Source of the DNA: Dyadobacter chenhuakuii
GTDB taxonomy: Bacteria > Bacteroidota > Bacteroidia > Cytophagales > Spirosomataceae
Assembly (NCBI RefSeq): GCF_023821985.2
Contig: NZ_CP098805.1
Location: 3,472,001 to 3,536,000 of the forward strand
Direction of reading: 5' to 3'
Length of the DNA stretch: 64,000 bases
The notes below the pieces were generated by a model. It had not been told where the DNA came from, did no database searches, and saw only the letters and a list, made by a program, of their open reading frames with translations. Positions 50,247 to 58,959 of the stretch are shown here, piece after piece. The translations under genes and the position numbers were made by a program. How positions within the stretch are numbered: the stretch's first letter is position 1; each line of letters opens with the position of its first letter.

Positions 50247-51329
50247 CTACTCCCTCAAATAATTACCATATCCAACTATCAAAACAGACAACACAATCAC
50301 CAAAATGCCCGAAATGATCGTTGTGAGCGTTTTTTTGCTGATCCCTTTCCATTCTTTCAGGATTAAGCCCCACGAATTGGCGACTAATATGATGAATGCC
50401 ATGTGCAGGATCCATGAACTCGGACCGTTGCCCAGCTTGCTTTCGCCCATGCCGTAAAAGAAGAATTGCAGGAACCAGGTCGTGCCGGCTAGGGCAGAGA
50501 AAATGTAGTTGGATAGTAATGGCGTGCGGGAATCGGTGTAATTGCCGAATGTTTTGTTGCGCGCATTGAGCAGCATGCACCAGATAAAATTGGTGGTAAG
50601 CCCGCCCAAAAGGATCACGACATAAGTCACATTGTTTTGAAATAAAAACTCTCCCTGATCCGGGTTCAGCGCTTTCCAGGCTGCGTTTGCTTCCTCAGCC
50701 ATTACTTTTCCGGCATCTATCCCGAAAGCAAAACAAGCGCTTAATACGCCGGAAATGATGGAAACGGTAAGCCCTAGGCCGATTTTGAATTCCGTTTTAT
50801 CATCGGCTACATATCCCGATTTTTTGAGGTCGCTGTCCTTCATCGCGCCTGCTTTGCCACAAATGACAATGCCAATCACACAGACCAGCAAACCAAGCAA
50901 GACCATTTGCCCCCAGCTGTTTGTCAGCAAGTCGGAAATCGTGTCTTTTCCCGGTCTGGGTGAAAATTGGTAGTAAACGGAAGGGATTAAGGCACCGAAA
51001 ACGGAGCAAAGCCCGAGAATGATGGAACTTCCGAGCGAAACACCGAGATAGCGGACTCCCAGCCCGTAAGTGAGGCCGCCTATTCCCCACAAAACACCGA
51101 AAATGTAGGTGATTAGTAAAATCCCTCCATCGGTTGCGGCAATGATGTCTGTGAAGCCCGGAATGGTCAGATAAGCGGCGAGCGGGGGAACAATGAGCCA
51201 GGAAAAAAGTCCGCCTACGATCCAATAGGATTCCCAGGCCCAGCCTTTGACTTGTTTGTATGGAATGTAAAAACTGCCGGAAGCAAAACCGCCAATAAAA
51301 TGGAAAATTACGCCGAGAAGAGCTTGCAT
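50247..51329 (-). CDS. RhaT-type sugar:proton symporter
   Basis: A 360-residue inner-membrane carrier with ten hydrophobic helices. The N-terminus (LGVIFHFIGGFASGSFYIPYK, WAWESYWIVGGLFSWLIVP) and the later GLGVRYLGVSLGSSIILGL, ACFAFGIDAG and WFLQFFFYGMGESKLG match the L-rhamnose-proton symporter family. RhaT imports rhamnose in enterobacteria; with a 3-epimerase and propeller proteins as neighbours and no rhamnose genes in view, another sugar is equally possible. It is 79 bp upstream of the VCBS gene on the same strand and may head the operon. Confidence 0.85.
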   Translation of the reverse strand: MQALLGVIFHFIGGFASGSFYIPYKQVKGWAWESYWIVGGLFSWLIVPPLAAYLTIPGFTDIIAATDGGILLITYIFGVLWGIGGLTYGLGVRYLGVSLGSSIILGLCSVFGALIPSVYYQFSPRPGKDTISDLLTNSWGQMVLLGLLVCVIGIVICGKAGAMKDSDLKKSGYVADDKTEFKIGLGLTVSIISGVLSACFAFGIDAGKVMAEEANAAWKALNPDQGEFLFQNNVTYVVILLGGLTTNFIWCMLLNARNKTFGNYTDSRTPLLSNYIFSALAGTTWFLQFFFYGMGESKLGNGPSSWILHMAFIILVANSWGLILKEWKGISKKTLTTIISGILVIVLSVLIVGYGNYLRE

Positions 51330-51376
51330 GAAATTGAATTTTATCTTGTAAGAGCTTTCCTGCGGCTATCTACTTG

Positions 51377-53626
51377 CTAATTTGCCACCATCACCTTCCT
51401 CACTACACGGCTGTTTCCCGATTTTATTTCAATCAAATACAACCCCGCAGACCAGTGTTGCGTGACGATTTCCTGTTCGACATTTGCATTCAGCTTTTGA
51501 TCCTGGACGACTTTCCTGCCGCTTACACTGACAATGTCAAACGTGGCGGGCTTTGAGGATTTAATCTTCAAATAGTTGGCTGCCGGATTTGGAAAAACGT
51601 TCACCAATGGCCCTGCGCCCGGTTCGTTGCCCGTAATGGTCACAGGAACAACGTTGGTCAACAGCCTCAGCCCGCCTGCGTTGCTGCCAATAGCGATATC
51701 GGGCTTTTTATCACCATTATAATCCCCAATGGCCACTGAAAGATAAGTGCCGAATGATGGTGCGGCAACTTTTCCGTTTTGCTCAACGAGCAATGTTTCG
51801 CGCGCTGTCCATTTACCCCATTCAGCGCCGTGAAAAAGGCGAATGTTGCCGGTATGATCCGCAGTAATCAGGTCTGCTCGGCCATCGAGGTCGAAATCGG
51901 CTACGGCCAGTTGCGGTGAGCGGCCTTCGAAACTGATGCTAACACCCGCAAAAGCATCACTTTCCAGCTTGAAAGTGAACTGCTTGCTGGTTCCCGTGTT
52001 GGCATAATAATATAAATTCCCCTGCGTCTTGCCTACCAGCAAATCCAGGTCGCCGTCGCCGTCCACATCGTAAAAATGTGGCGAATCGCCCGTTTGCGAT
52101 TCGGTCGGCAAGGCAATGGTTACGGCATCGGCTACGTTCAATTGCGCTGGCGCGCCAGCTGGCGCTTTATTAGGAATGTAGCGATATTCGGGTTTTAATG
52201 TTGAGGTTGAAGTGGCTGCAAAACCGAGGTCTGTCACCCCATCTCCATTGAAATCAGCCCATTGCGGCTTGATGTTGTAAACTGCGAATGCGGAAGCCAG
52301 ATTCAGATAATTTTCCGATTCGACTTCGTAAGCAGGCGTTGTGTTATTCCCGGTGTTTTTCAAAAGCCAGAAACTGCCCTTATAACCGCTTTGACCCGGT
52401 ACTCCGCCGGTGCCGACCAGCAAATCCAGATCGCCGTCCCCATCAATATCAAAAAACGAGGGCGCTGCATTTTCACCGACATCCAACATTTGATCTTGCA
52501 GGAAATTCTTTTTCGAAAGCTTGAAATCCGGCTTGCTATCCGTTCCGGCATTGTGATAAAGCCAGCCGGAAGATTTGAAATCAGTAAGATTACCATCATT
52601 GGAAGCCACATTGGGCGCAATAAGCAAGTCTTTTTTTCCATCAAAATCTACATCCTCCATATACGCAGCCGGAAAAATGTGCAATTGCACAGGATTGACC
52701 GCCGGAAATGTGTTGGTATAAGCAGTGAAATTTCCAATCAATCCGCTTGCTGCATTGGTAAGGAAAGAGACGTGCGTGTTGCTGACGTGCCCTACCAAAA
52801 GGTCCTTTTTGCCATCCCCATTTAAATCCCGCAGCAGAATAGAATTCCCCGCATGCATTTCGCGGTTACCCGATTTGATAGTGACGCCACAATCTAATCC
52901 AAAATCAAAACCCTCATTAGTGCCTTTATGGAAATTGCCCCAGCAATCCCCATTACGCTGGAACACCGGATTTTGAACGTTACCCAGACTGTCCGGCTTG
53001 CCAAATTTTTCCATGCTCAGATTCTGGTGCAGCTCAATGTAATTTCCCGAAAAATCAAAGAGCAACAAGTCAAGATCACCGTCGTCGTCCACATCCACAA
53101 TGCCCGGAATGTCCGTTCCGGAAACCTGTAAATTGATATTTCCTGAAAAACCTTTGGTATAAAGCACTTCCTGCATTTGCCTGAATGTCCAGGATTGCGC
53201 GGTTTTTGCCTGTCGGTACACGCTGATTCCCAGCGAAGTGCTGGTAAACAGATCTTTATGACCATCGCCGTCATAATCGGCCAGAATCATCCAGTTATCT
53301 GCTTTTGGAAAAAGCGATTCGTAATAAGGTGCGTGAATGAATGTCTTTTTGCCCTGGTTCAGCGGGTCGGCAGCGGTCAGGAATGTGGTGATCTTGCTGT
53401 TTGTACGATCATAAACGACCAGATCTTCATCAGCATCATTGTTCAAATGCATTTTCAAAAACTGCGAGGCATTAAGACCACCGGCCCAGGGATTGGTCAG
53501 TTTCACGCCTTTGGATGTTACGCTGGTCAGGGTGTCAATTTTAAACCATGACTTTTGTGAAAAAGCATTCGTAAGCGTTATAATGTAAAAAAGGAAGAGA
53601 AAAAAGGAGGTAAATTTCGTTCGCAT
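51377..53626 (-). CDS. large FG-GAP/VCBS protein with T9SS sorting domain
   Basis: A 749-residue secreted protein (signal ending TNAFSQ, about residue 24). Many FG-GAP loops are spread over the chain: ADYDGDGHKDLFTST, VDVDDDGDLDLLLFD, RDLNGDGKKDLLVGH, EDVDFDGKKDLLIAP, FDIDGDGDLDLLVGT, ADFNGDGVTDLGFA, YDVDGDGDLDLLVGK, ADFDLDGRADLITAD and GDYNGDKKPDIAIGS, enough for two propellers. The last 80 residues are a T9SS type A sorting domain (VNVFPNPAANYLKI, YLIEIKSGNSRVVRKVMVAN). It should be displayed at the surface. It is 48 bp upstream of the RhaT-type gene. Confidence 0.83.
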   Translation of the reverse strand: MRTKFTSFFLFLFYIITLTNAFSQKSWFKIDTLTSVTSKGVKLTNPWAGGLNASQFLKMHLNNDADEDLVVYDRTNSKITTFLTAADPLNQGKKTFIHAPYYESLFPKADNWMILADYDGDGHKDLFTSTSLGISVYRQAKTAQSWTFRQMQEVLYTKGFSGNINLQVSGTDIPGIVDVDDDGDLDLLLFDFSGNYIELHQNLSMEKFGKPDSLGNVQNPVFQRNGDCWGNFHKGTNEGFDFGLDCGVTIKSGNREMHAGNSILLRDLNGDGKKDLLVGHVSNTHVSFLTNAASGLIGNFTAYTNTFPAVNPVQLHIFPAAYMEDVDFDGKKDLLIAPNVASNDGNLTDFKSSGWLYHNAGTDSKPDFKLSKKNFLQDQMLDVGENAAPSFFDIDGDGDLDLLVGTGGVPGQSGYKGSFWLLKNTGNNTTPAYEVESENYLNLASAFAVYNIKPQWADFNGDGVTDLGFAATSTSTLKPEYRYIPNKAPAGAPAQLNVADAVTIALPTESQTGDSPHFYDVDGDGDLDLLVGKTQGNLYYYANTGTSKQFTFKLESDAFAGVSISFEGRSPQLAVADFDLDGRADLITADHTGNIRLFHGAEWGKWTARETLLVEQNGKVAAPSFGTYLSVAIGDYNGDKKPDIAIGSNAGGLRLLTNVVPVTITGNEPGAGPLVNVFPNPAANYLKIKSSKPATFDIVSVSGRKVVQDQKLNANVEQEIVTQHWSAGLYLIEIKSGNSRVVRKVMVAN

Positions 53627-53644
53627 CGTTGAGGAATAATCTGT

Positions 53645-53652
53645 TAGTTTTG
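53645..53652 (+). promoter_or_regulatory. -7 box for murF
   Basis: TAGTTTTG, a full match to the Bacteroidota -7 consensus TAnnTTTG, stands 78 bp before the murF ATG. No -33 element at the right distance is clear. Confidence 0.4.
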
Positions 53653-53730
53653 CAGGTTAAAGGGCTTACTGATCGGGCTTTTAAACCTAACGAAATAAGC
53701 GCTTATTACTTTATATTGATTCCAGATTTC

Positions 53731-55035
53731 ATGTATACTTCAACCGAAACGCTCTATAACCACTTCCAAAACGGCGCTGTGATCTCAACCGACACCCGCA
53801 AAATCAGCGAGGGATGTCTGTTTTTCGCATTAAAAGGTGACAATTTCGACGGCAATCAATATGCGGCCGAGGCATTGGGCAAAGGTGCCGCTTATGCCGT
53901 GGTGGACGATCCGGAAGTTGTGATTAACGAGCAATTCCTGTTGGTTGAAAATGTGCTGGAAGCATTACAGGACTTGGCAAGACATCATCGCAAAACATTC
54001 ACTTTCCCGGTGATCGCATTAACCGGCTCGAACGGAAAAACCACAACGAAAGAACTGATAGCGAAGGTGTTATCCATGAAATACAACACGTACGCAACCA
54101 AGGGAAACCTGAACAACCACATTGGCGTGCCGCTGACCATCCTATCGATTGATCCGCAGAAACACGAGATGGCGGTTGTGGAAATGGGCGCAAACCATCA
54201 GCAGGAAATTGCCTTGTTAAGCACCATTGCCATTCCCACGCACGGCCTGATCACCAACATTGGCAAAGCGCACCTGGAAGGTTTTGGCGGAATAGCGGGC
54301 ATTATGAAAGGCAAAGGAGAGCTTTTCGATTTTCTTTCCAAAAAGAAGGGCACCGTTTTCGTCAACACCAAGGACGACGTGATCATGGAAATGGCGAGCA
54401 AGCGCAGGGCTTTTGGAGAAATTGTGTTTTACTGCTCGGAGAATGCTGCGGTTAATCCTGTTTTGGTGCAGGAAAGTCCTTTTGTAATTTATCAAAACAA
54501 TGGAAAAACTGTTTCTACGCAGCTGACAGGCGGATATAACTTCGACAATATGTGCGCCGCGCTGGCCATTGGAAAATATTTCGGTGTGGAAGATAGCGAT
54601 GCCAATGAAGCCGTGGCAACGTATAAACCCGACAATAACCGTTCGCAAATTGTAAAAAAAGGAAGTAACACGGTGATAATGGACGCCTATAATGCCAATC
54701 CATCCTCCATGTCGGCTGCTGTTGCCAACTTTGCCACGATTGATGCGCCAAGGAAAATGCTAATCCTGGGCGATATGTTTGAGCTTGGCGAGGCTGCTCC
54801 GGCAGAACATTTGGCACTGGGCAAACAAATTGCAAAGCATAATTTTGACATTGTGATTCTGGCCGGCTCCTTAATGCAACATGCATTGCCTGCACTGCCG
54901 AAAGCCTATTATTTTCCCGACAAATTTTCCCTGCATAATTGGGTTATGGACAACCCGCAAGAAAATACATACATGCTCATAAAAGGCTCGCGCGGGATGG
55001 CGCTGGAAACGGTACTGAACCTGATGCCGGAATGA
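53731..55035 (+). CDS. murF: UDP-MurNAc-tripeptide:D-Ala-D-Ala ligase
   Basis: A 434-residue Mur ligase that adds the D-Ala-D-Ala dipeptide in the last cytoplasmic step of the peptidoglycan precursor. The N-terminal domain has STDTRKISEGCLFFALKG, the ATP site is ALTGSNGKTTTKELI near residue 100, followed by TKGNLNNHIGVPLTIL, VVEMGANHQQEIALL, NIGKAHLEGFGG, the DAYNANPSSM signature and ILGDMFELGEAAPAEH. ATG at 53731 is chosen; the frame runs 34 codons further up but that part does not belong to the family. Divergent from the gene ending at 53626. Confidence 0.95.
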   Translation: MYTSTETLYNHFQNGAVISTDTRKISEGCLFFALKGDNFDGNQYAAEALGKGAAYAVVDDPEVVINEQFLLVENVLEALQDLARHHRKTFTFPVIALTGSNGKTTTKELIAKVLSMKYNTYATKGNLNNHIGVPLTILSIDPQKHEMAVVEMGANHQQEIALLSTIAIPTHGLITNIGKAHLEGFGGIAGIMKGKGELFDFLSKKKGTVFVNTKDDVIMEMASKRRAFGEIVFYCSENAAVNPVLVQESPFVIYQNNGKTVSTQLTGGYNFDNMCAALAIGKYFGVEDSDANEAVATYKPDNNRSQIVKKGSNTVIMDAYNANPSSMSAAVANFATIDAPRKMLILGDMFELGEAAPAEHLALGKQIAKHNFDIVILAGSLMQHALPALPKAYYFPDKFSLHNWVMDNPQENTYMLIKGSRGMALETVLNLMPE

Positions 55036-55183
55036 GTTCTATAATTTAAGTAATTATTAGTTAAATTATATTGGCTGAATCTATCCTATTATCGACAAAA
55101 TTGATAAATATCAGATTCTAATCAATAAAATCAAATTCATTTGATTCTAACAACTCTTTCCTGATATAGTACCAGGCGAAAAG

Positions 55184-55214
55184 TTGCCTTCTGAGAGCGG
55201 CGGTTGTAGTTTTG
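55184..55214 (+). promoter_or_regulatory. promoter of the ahpCD pair
   Basis: TTG at 55184-55186, a spacer of 20 nt, and TAGTTTTG at 55207-55214, both matching the Bacteroidota consensus. It ends 39 bp before the peroxiredoxin ATG. Confidence 0.65.
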
Positions 55215-55253
55215 TAACACTAAAAAGTACAAAATATATAATCAACGCATATC

Positions 55254-55805
55254 ATGTCAAATAGGATTTTATCCGTGGGATCTACCTTCCCTGCATTTAA
55301 AAAAACATCTGTTGTTTCTCTTGAAAAAGGAAACGAATTCTACGATATTACCTCAGAGGATCACAAAAACGCTGAAAAGTGGATGGTAATGTTCTGGTGG
55401 CCAAAGGATTTCACATTTGTATGCCCTACTGAGATTGCTGAGTTTGGCAAACACGTTGAAGACTTCGCGGATCGCGATACAATGCTGATCGGCGCTTCTA
55501 CGGACAGCGAATTTGTTCACCTGGCCTGGAGAAAAAACCACGATGATCTTCGCGACCTGCAATTCCCGATGCTGGCTGATACTTCCAAGTCATTGGCAGA
55601 AGAACTGGGCATTCTTGAAGCAAACGAAAAAATCGCTTACCGTGTAACTTACATCGTTGATCCACAAGGAATTATTCGTTGGGTGAGTGTCAATGACCTT
55701 TCTGTTGGCCGTAATGTTGGTGAAGTAATCCGCGTTCTGGATGCTTTGCAAACAGACGAACTTTGCCCTTGCAACTGGGTTAAAGGAGAAGCAACATTAG
55801 CTTAA
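55254..55805 (+). CDS. ahpC: AhpC/AhpE-type peroxiredoxin
   Basis: A 183-residue thiol peroxidase that reduces hydrogen peroxide and organic hydroperoxides in the cytoplasm. The peroxidatic Cys57 lies in FTFVCPTE, preceded by MVMFWWPKD; the conserved GASTDSEFVHLAWRKNHDD follows. Instead of the long C-terminal AhpC tail it ends with a CPC pair (Cys171, Cys173) in DELCPCNW, as in AhpC of Mycobacterium tuberculosis. That form is recharged by AhpD, and an AhpD-like gene follows 11 bp later. No AhpF is in view. Confidence 0.92.
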   Translation: MSNRILSVGSTFPAFKKTSVVSLEKGNEFYDITSEDHKNAEKWMVMFWWPKDFTFVCPTEIAEFGKHVEDFADRDTMLIGASTDSEFVHLAWRKNHDDLRDLQFPMLADTSKSLAEELGILEANEKIAYRVTYIVDPQGIIRWVSVNDLSVGRNVGEVIRVLDALQTDELCPCNWVKGEATLA

Positions 55806-55816
55806 TCAAAAACCAA

Positions 55817-56407
55817 ATGTATCCATTCGCAACAACAGGAAATACGAAAGATTCCCTGTATAAAGAAGTGAATTTGCCAGCTGAATTCGAAAGCGTGCTG
55901 ATCAACAAGCTGGCGGCATTGGACCATCGTTATCTTAAAGATTTGAAGATTAATGTTGGTAATGTGTTGAAATCTCAGACATTGAACCGTAAAGAAGCAT
56001 TGCTGATTGCGCTTTCAGTAGCTGTGAATGAGAAAAATGCAGCGTTGATCACAGCTCTTGAAGAACTGGCGAAAGCAGAAGGCGCAGACGAGAAGGAGAT
56101 TGCAGAAGTTACAGCCTGCGTTTCTTTAATGAATGCCAACAACGTTTTCTATCGTTTCAGGCACTTCATGCACAAGGAATTTTACGACAATGCTCCTGCC
56201 GGAATTAAAATGAGCATTATGGTGAATCCGGTTCTGGGTAAAGAATTCTTTGAACTGCTGAGCCTTGTGGTTTCTGCATTGAACGGCTGCGAAATGTGCG
56301 TGACTTCACACGAACAGTCGGTGCTGAACCATGGCGGAACACCTGCGCGTATTTTCGACGCGGTTAGGGTTGGCGCTATCTTTAAAAGCTTTTCAGTATT
56401 GGTGTAA
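55817..56407 (+). CDS. ahpD: AhpD-like alkylhydroperoxidase
   Basis: A 196-residue all-helical carboxymuconolactone-decarboxylase-family protein. The active site is GCEMCVTSHEQ, with Cys158 and Cys161 as the CxxC pair and His165, as in AhpD. An Asn-rich helix MNANNVFYRFRHFM at about residue 105-118 is usual in the family. AhpD passes electrons to the peroxiredoxin; the neighbouring ahpC with a CPC tail fits this. Both genes share one promoter and one terminator. Confidence 0.9.
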   Translation: MYPFATTGNTKDSLYKEVNLPAEFESVLINKLAALDHRYLKDLKINVGNVLKSQTLNRKEALLIALSVAVNEKNAALITALEELAKAEGADEKEIAEVTACVSLMNANNVFYRFRHFMHKEFYDNAPAGIKMSIMVNPVLGKEFFELLSLVVSALNGCEMCVTSHEQSVLNHGGTPARIFDAVRVGAIFKSFSVLV

Positions 56408-56476
56408 AATAAAACTTCCCGTCCCATAAAAGGGTCGGGAAGTCTGCACTACTACTCTTTACTCCGTAACTTTTAC

Positions 56477-56521
56477 AATCCCAAGTCCTGGCGATCCTGT
56501 CTCCACGACTTGGGATTTTTT
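56477..56521. terminator. terminator after ahpD
   Basis: AATCCCAAGTC and GACTTGGGATT form a perfect 11-bp stem with a 19-nt loop, followed by six T's. A second hairpin (ACTTCCCG / CGGGAAGT, 56414-56443) lies closer to ahpD. Both stand between convergent transcripts. Confidence 0.8.
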
Positions 56522-56524
56522 CTT

Positions 56525-57283
56525 CTATTCTAAATAGCTGATGAAAGCAATGTTATTCCCCCACATTGTCGAAGGCTCAAAATCTATGGTGATCTCGCTC
56601 TCATATGCATCCTCAGAAAAGTGCTTTCTAAGTTTCAATGGCATTTTGCCAGCCTCGCCGTTGTAATGGGCGGTTATGGTGTACCGGCCAAGCGGGATGT
56701 CAACCAGTTTCCCGTATTCAGCAGTGAACGGCTTCCCATGCTTTAATTTTAAGGTTTTACCTTTTGAGCCATCAATCAGGTTGCCGACCGGAATGAGTGT
56801 AAACTCAATGTTTTCTGAGTCATAAATGCTGCTCATCACGTCTTTATTGACCTCGATCGTGACACCATAATAACCTTGTGCTTCCACCGGCCGCCTGCCC
56901 GTAAGTTTCCATTGAAAATTCCTGACCGCTCCGTCAATGCTAAATTCCTCATACACATCGGGGTGCAGGTCCAGTTCATATTCCTTGCCGTTGTACTTTT
57001 TCACAATATGAGCTGACGCCATGAATGTGCCCACTTTCGGCAACTGGATTTTATAATTCCCATTCTCATCCGACGAACCGATTGAGTAGGAAGCATAGAA
57101 CATTGTGTTATCGACCACCACTTTCACCCCTGGCATGGGCGAACCGTCCGTACTCGTGATTTTTCCGGTGGTATACCCTTCTTCCGGGCTCAATCCATCC
57201 GGCGAGGGGCTTCCGGAATCTTTGCAGGCCACCGCCATGAGCACCAAAAGCGCCCATTGAAATAGGAATGAAATCTGTTTCAT
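56525..57283 (-). CDS. lipoprotein with carboxypeptidase-regulatory-like domain
   Basis: A 252-residue lipoprotein (signal MKQISFLFQWALLVLMAVAC, Cys20). After an acidic linker comes a carboxypeptidase-regulatory-like Ig fold: YTTGKITSTDGSPMPGVKVV, then SSDENGNYKIQLPKVGTF. The rest is beta-rich (LGRYTITAHYNGEAGKM) without known motifs. It is the last gene of a five-gene operon, and its ATG overlaps the stop of the preceding gene by one base. Surface or outer-membrane location is likely; the role is not known. Confidence 0.72.
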   Translation of the reverse strand: MKQISFLFQWALLVLMAVACKDSGSPSPDGLSPEEGYTTGKITSTDGSPMPGVKVVVDNTMFYASYSIGSSDENGNYKIQLPKVGTFMASAHIVKKYNGKEYELDLHPDVYEEFSIDGAVRNFQWKLTGRRPVEAQGYYGVTIEVNKDVMSSIYDSENIEFTLIPVGNLIDGSKGKTLKLKHGKPFTAEYGKLVDIPLGRYTITAHYNGEAGKMPLKLRKHFSEDAYESEITIDFEPSTMWGNNIAFISYLE

Positions 57284-58116
57284 TACTTGGTGATTTTCTG
57301 CAATTCTGTGGTAGAAACGTCGTCATCGGATGTTTCGACGGTTTTCACAATGCCAATTCCGGGCGCTGTCCACAGCTCAACGTTGTACACAAATTCCTTC
57401 TCTTCAACCGGGATGAAAAGGCTCGATAATTTCAGGTACATCTCATATTTATACTCCCATTTCGTACAATTGAATGTTCCTGCGGGGGTTGTGATCATTT
57501 CTTGCTTGGTCGCCTTTCCATCCAGATAAGTGATTTTGGTTTCCAAATCTGCTTCTATGGAGTCGTTTTCGTCAATCGGGATCAACAATTCCAGACCGAT
57601 TTCCATGGGTTCCTTGCTGAAAGTAATGTTGCTGCCCACCGTGCCCTTGTTTTCCATAACCTGCTTCTGCGGAAAACCTTTCATCGTAACTTTCTCAATC
57701 GTAGCGAATTCCTCCGTGTTAGCATAAAGCGAATTGATTGCATCTTCGTAAAACAACTCGTAAGTCGTCACACCACCTTTGCTGAATGCGCGGTTTCTGG
57801 TGGTAACATAAACATTTCCCTCTTTGATTTCATTTTCAATGTTATAAACTGAAATACCCGAGGAATCTTTTACACTGACCACTTTCATTGTGGAGCTGCT
57901 TTTTGAGCCGTCGCTGTCGGAGATCCTGTATGTGTAAACCTCGTCTTTGTTTGGCAGAAATGCTTTGTCTTCCGTCGCCGGGTTGCCGTCGTCTGGCTTA
58001 ATGTTGTCTTTGTCGTCCTTGCAGGATGCGAACGAGAGCGCGGCGATGGCCAGTGCGAAAAATGCCTGCCTTGCCTGACGGGCGGTTGTAATAGAAGGTT
58101 GAATTTTATTTAACAT
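57283..58116 (-). CDS. lipoprotein of unknown function
   Basis: A 277-residue lipoprotein. The N-terminus is unusual: 16 residues (LNKIQPSITTARQARQ) precede the hydrophobic core AFFALAIAALSFASC, with lipobox Cys about residue 32. The mature chain begins with an acidic linker (KDDKDNIKPDDGNPATEDK), then a beta-rich domain with VYTYRISDSDG, TMKVVSVKDSSGISVYNIEN, and a late segment TTPAGTFNCTKWEYKYE, a pattern seen in periplasmic lipid-handling-like beta proteins (TPAGxFxC). The ligand is unknown. Part of the five-gene operon. Confidence 0.7.
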   Translation of the reverse strand: MLNKIQPSITTARQARQAFFALAIAALSFASCKDDKDNIKPDDGNPATEDKAFLPNKDEVYTYRISDSDGSKSSSTMKVVSVKDSSGISVYNIENEIKEGNVYVTTRNRAFSKGGVTTYELFYEDAINSLYANTEEFATIEKVTMKGFPQKQVMENKGTVGSNITFSKEPMEIGLELLIPIDENDSIEADLETKITYLDGKATKQEMITTPAGTFNCTKWEYKYEMYLKLSSLFIPVEEKEFVYNVELWTAPGIGIVKTVETSDDDVSTTELQKITK

Positions 58117-58176
58117 GGCTTTTTTGTAAAAAAATGAAACATGGAAACGGATAATGTTATACGTATTAAAATTGCA

Positions 58177-58653
58177 TTACCTGACTTTGAAAACGAGATG
58201 GATCAGGAGCAAGAAAAACCCTGCAATGGACAGATAGCCCCTGATCATGATGAATTTCAGCCACTCGGATCTTACAGTTGAAGATTCTGCTGTGCTCAGC
58301 GTATCGCTGTTAATCAATGCATTAACTGGTTCGCTAACTTTGACGATCAGCGCCAAATCAGCCACTAACAGCAGGAAGGCCATCAAAACGGGCGCATAGG
58401 AAAGGAATCCCGCACTTTTATCACTCATCAGAAACCAGATGAACATAATCGCCAATGCCGAGAGATAAAGCACTTTGAATCTGCCCCTCACGATCGGATC
58501 GACGGCTTTGCGCAGCACGATAAAGTCCTCGGATGGAATGTTATACAATGCTTTGCCAAAACCAAAATGGTAAAATGCGCCTTGTGCAGCAATGAAAAAG
58601 TAAAGCACAATGCCAACAATCCGCACCACGGAAATTAACTCAATTGGTTTCAT
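58177..58653 (-). CDS. small four-helix membrane protein
   Basis: A 158-residue inner-membrane protein from ATG 58653. Four hydrophobic segments: ISVVRIVGIVLYFFIAAQGA, VLYLSALAIMFIWFLM, FLSYAPVLMAFLLLVADLAL and GYLSIAGFFLLLIHLVF. The loop after helix 1 (HFGFGKALYNIPSEDFIVLR) is probably periplasmic. No family was recognised. The start overlaps the end of the preceding gene by 14 bases, so the two are translationally linked. Third or fourth gene of the lipoprotein operon. Confidence 0.65.
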   Translation of the reverse strand: MKPIELISVVRIVGIVLYFFIAAQGAFYHFGFGKALYNIPSEDFIVLRKAVDPIVRGRFKVLYLSALAIMFIWFLMSDKSAGFLSYAPVLMAFLLLVADLALIVKVSEPVNALINSDTLSTAESSTVRSEWLKFIMIRGYLSIAGFFLLLIHLVFKVR

Positions 58654-58957
58654 ACAGTTTTTGAATTGAGGCTTTTGTTGTATCCCTTGACAGCTCTCCG
58701 GCAAGTTTTTTGTTCAAATATCTCCTAACCGAAAGTTTGGTAATATCCAGGTTTGCAGGTTCCGCGACTGTCGAAACAAGGCGATTGCTGTTTGCATAAT
58801 ACCGCACGATCGTGCCGGTTTTCCCGGGCTTGCTTTCGGTCACCCAAAAACCGGTTGCGGGATAAGGTTGCCGCAATGGTCTTTTTGGAGACTTCATCGT
58901 GTATTGCATGCCCGCGACCATGAGCATAGCCGCGAGCATTACATTGAGCGTCACCAT
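58640..58957 (-). CDS. small membrane-anchored protein
   Basis: A 105-residue protein with one N-terminal hydrophobic segment (TLNVMLAAMLMVAGMQY) and a basic, Pro-rich soluble part (MKSPKRPLRQPYPATGF), then a domain with SKPGKTGTIVRYYANSNRLV and RRYLNKKLAG. It may be a signal anchor or an uncleaved signal. No known motif. It starts two bases after the stop of the PKD/beta-helix gene (TAACAATG) and overlaps the next gene by 14 bases, so it clearly belongs to the operon and is very likely a real gene. Confidence 0.65.
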   Translation of the reverse strand: MVTLNVMLAAMLMVAGMQYTMKSPKRPLRQPYPATGFWVTESKPGKTGTIVRYYANSNRLVSTVAEPANLDITKLSVRRYLNKKLAGELSRDTTKASIQKLYETN

Positions 58958-58959
58958 TG

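Noticed and set aside
53629-53730. Longer murF start
   Set aside because: The 34 extra codons do not resemble the family N-terminus and would cover the -7 box; ATG at 53731 gives a normal MurF.
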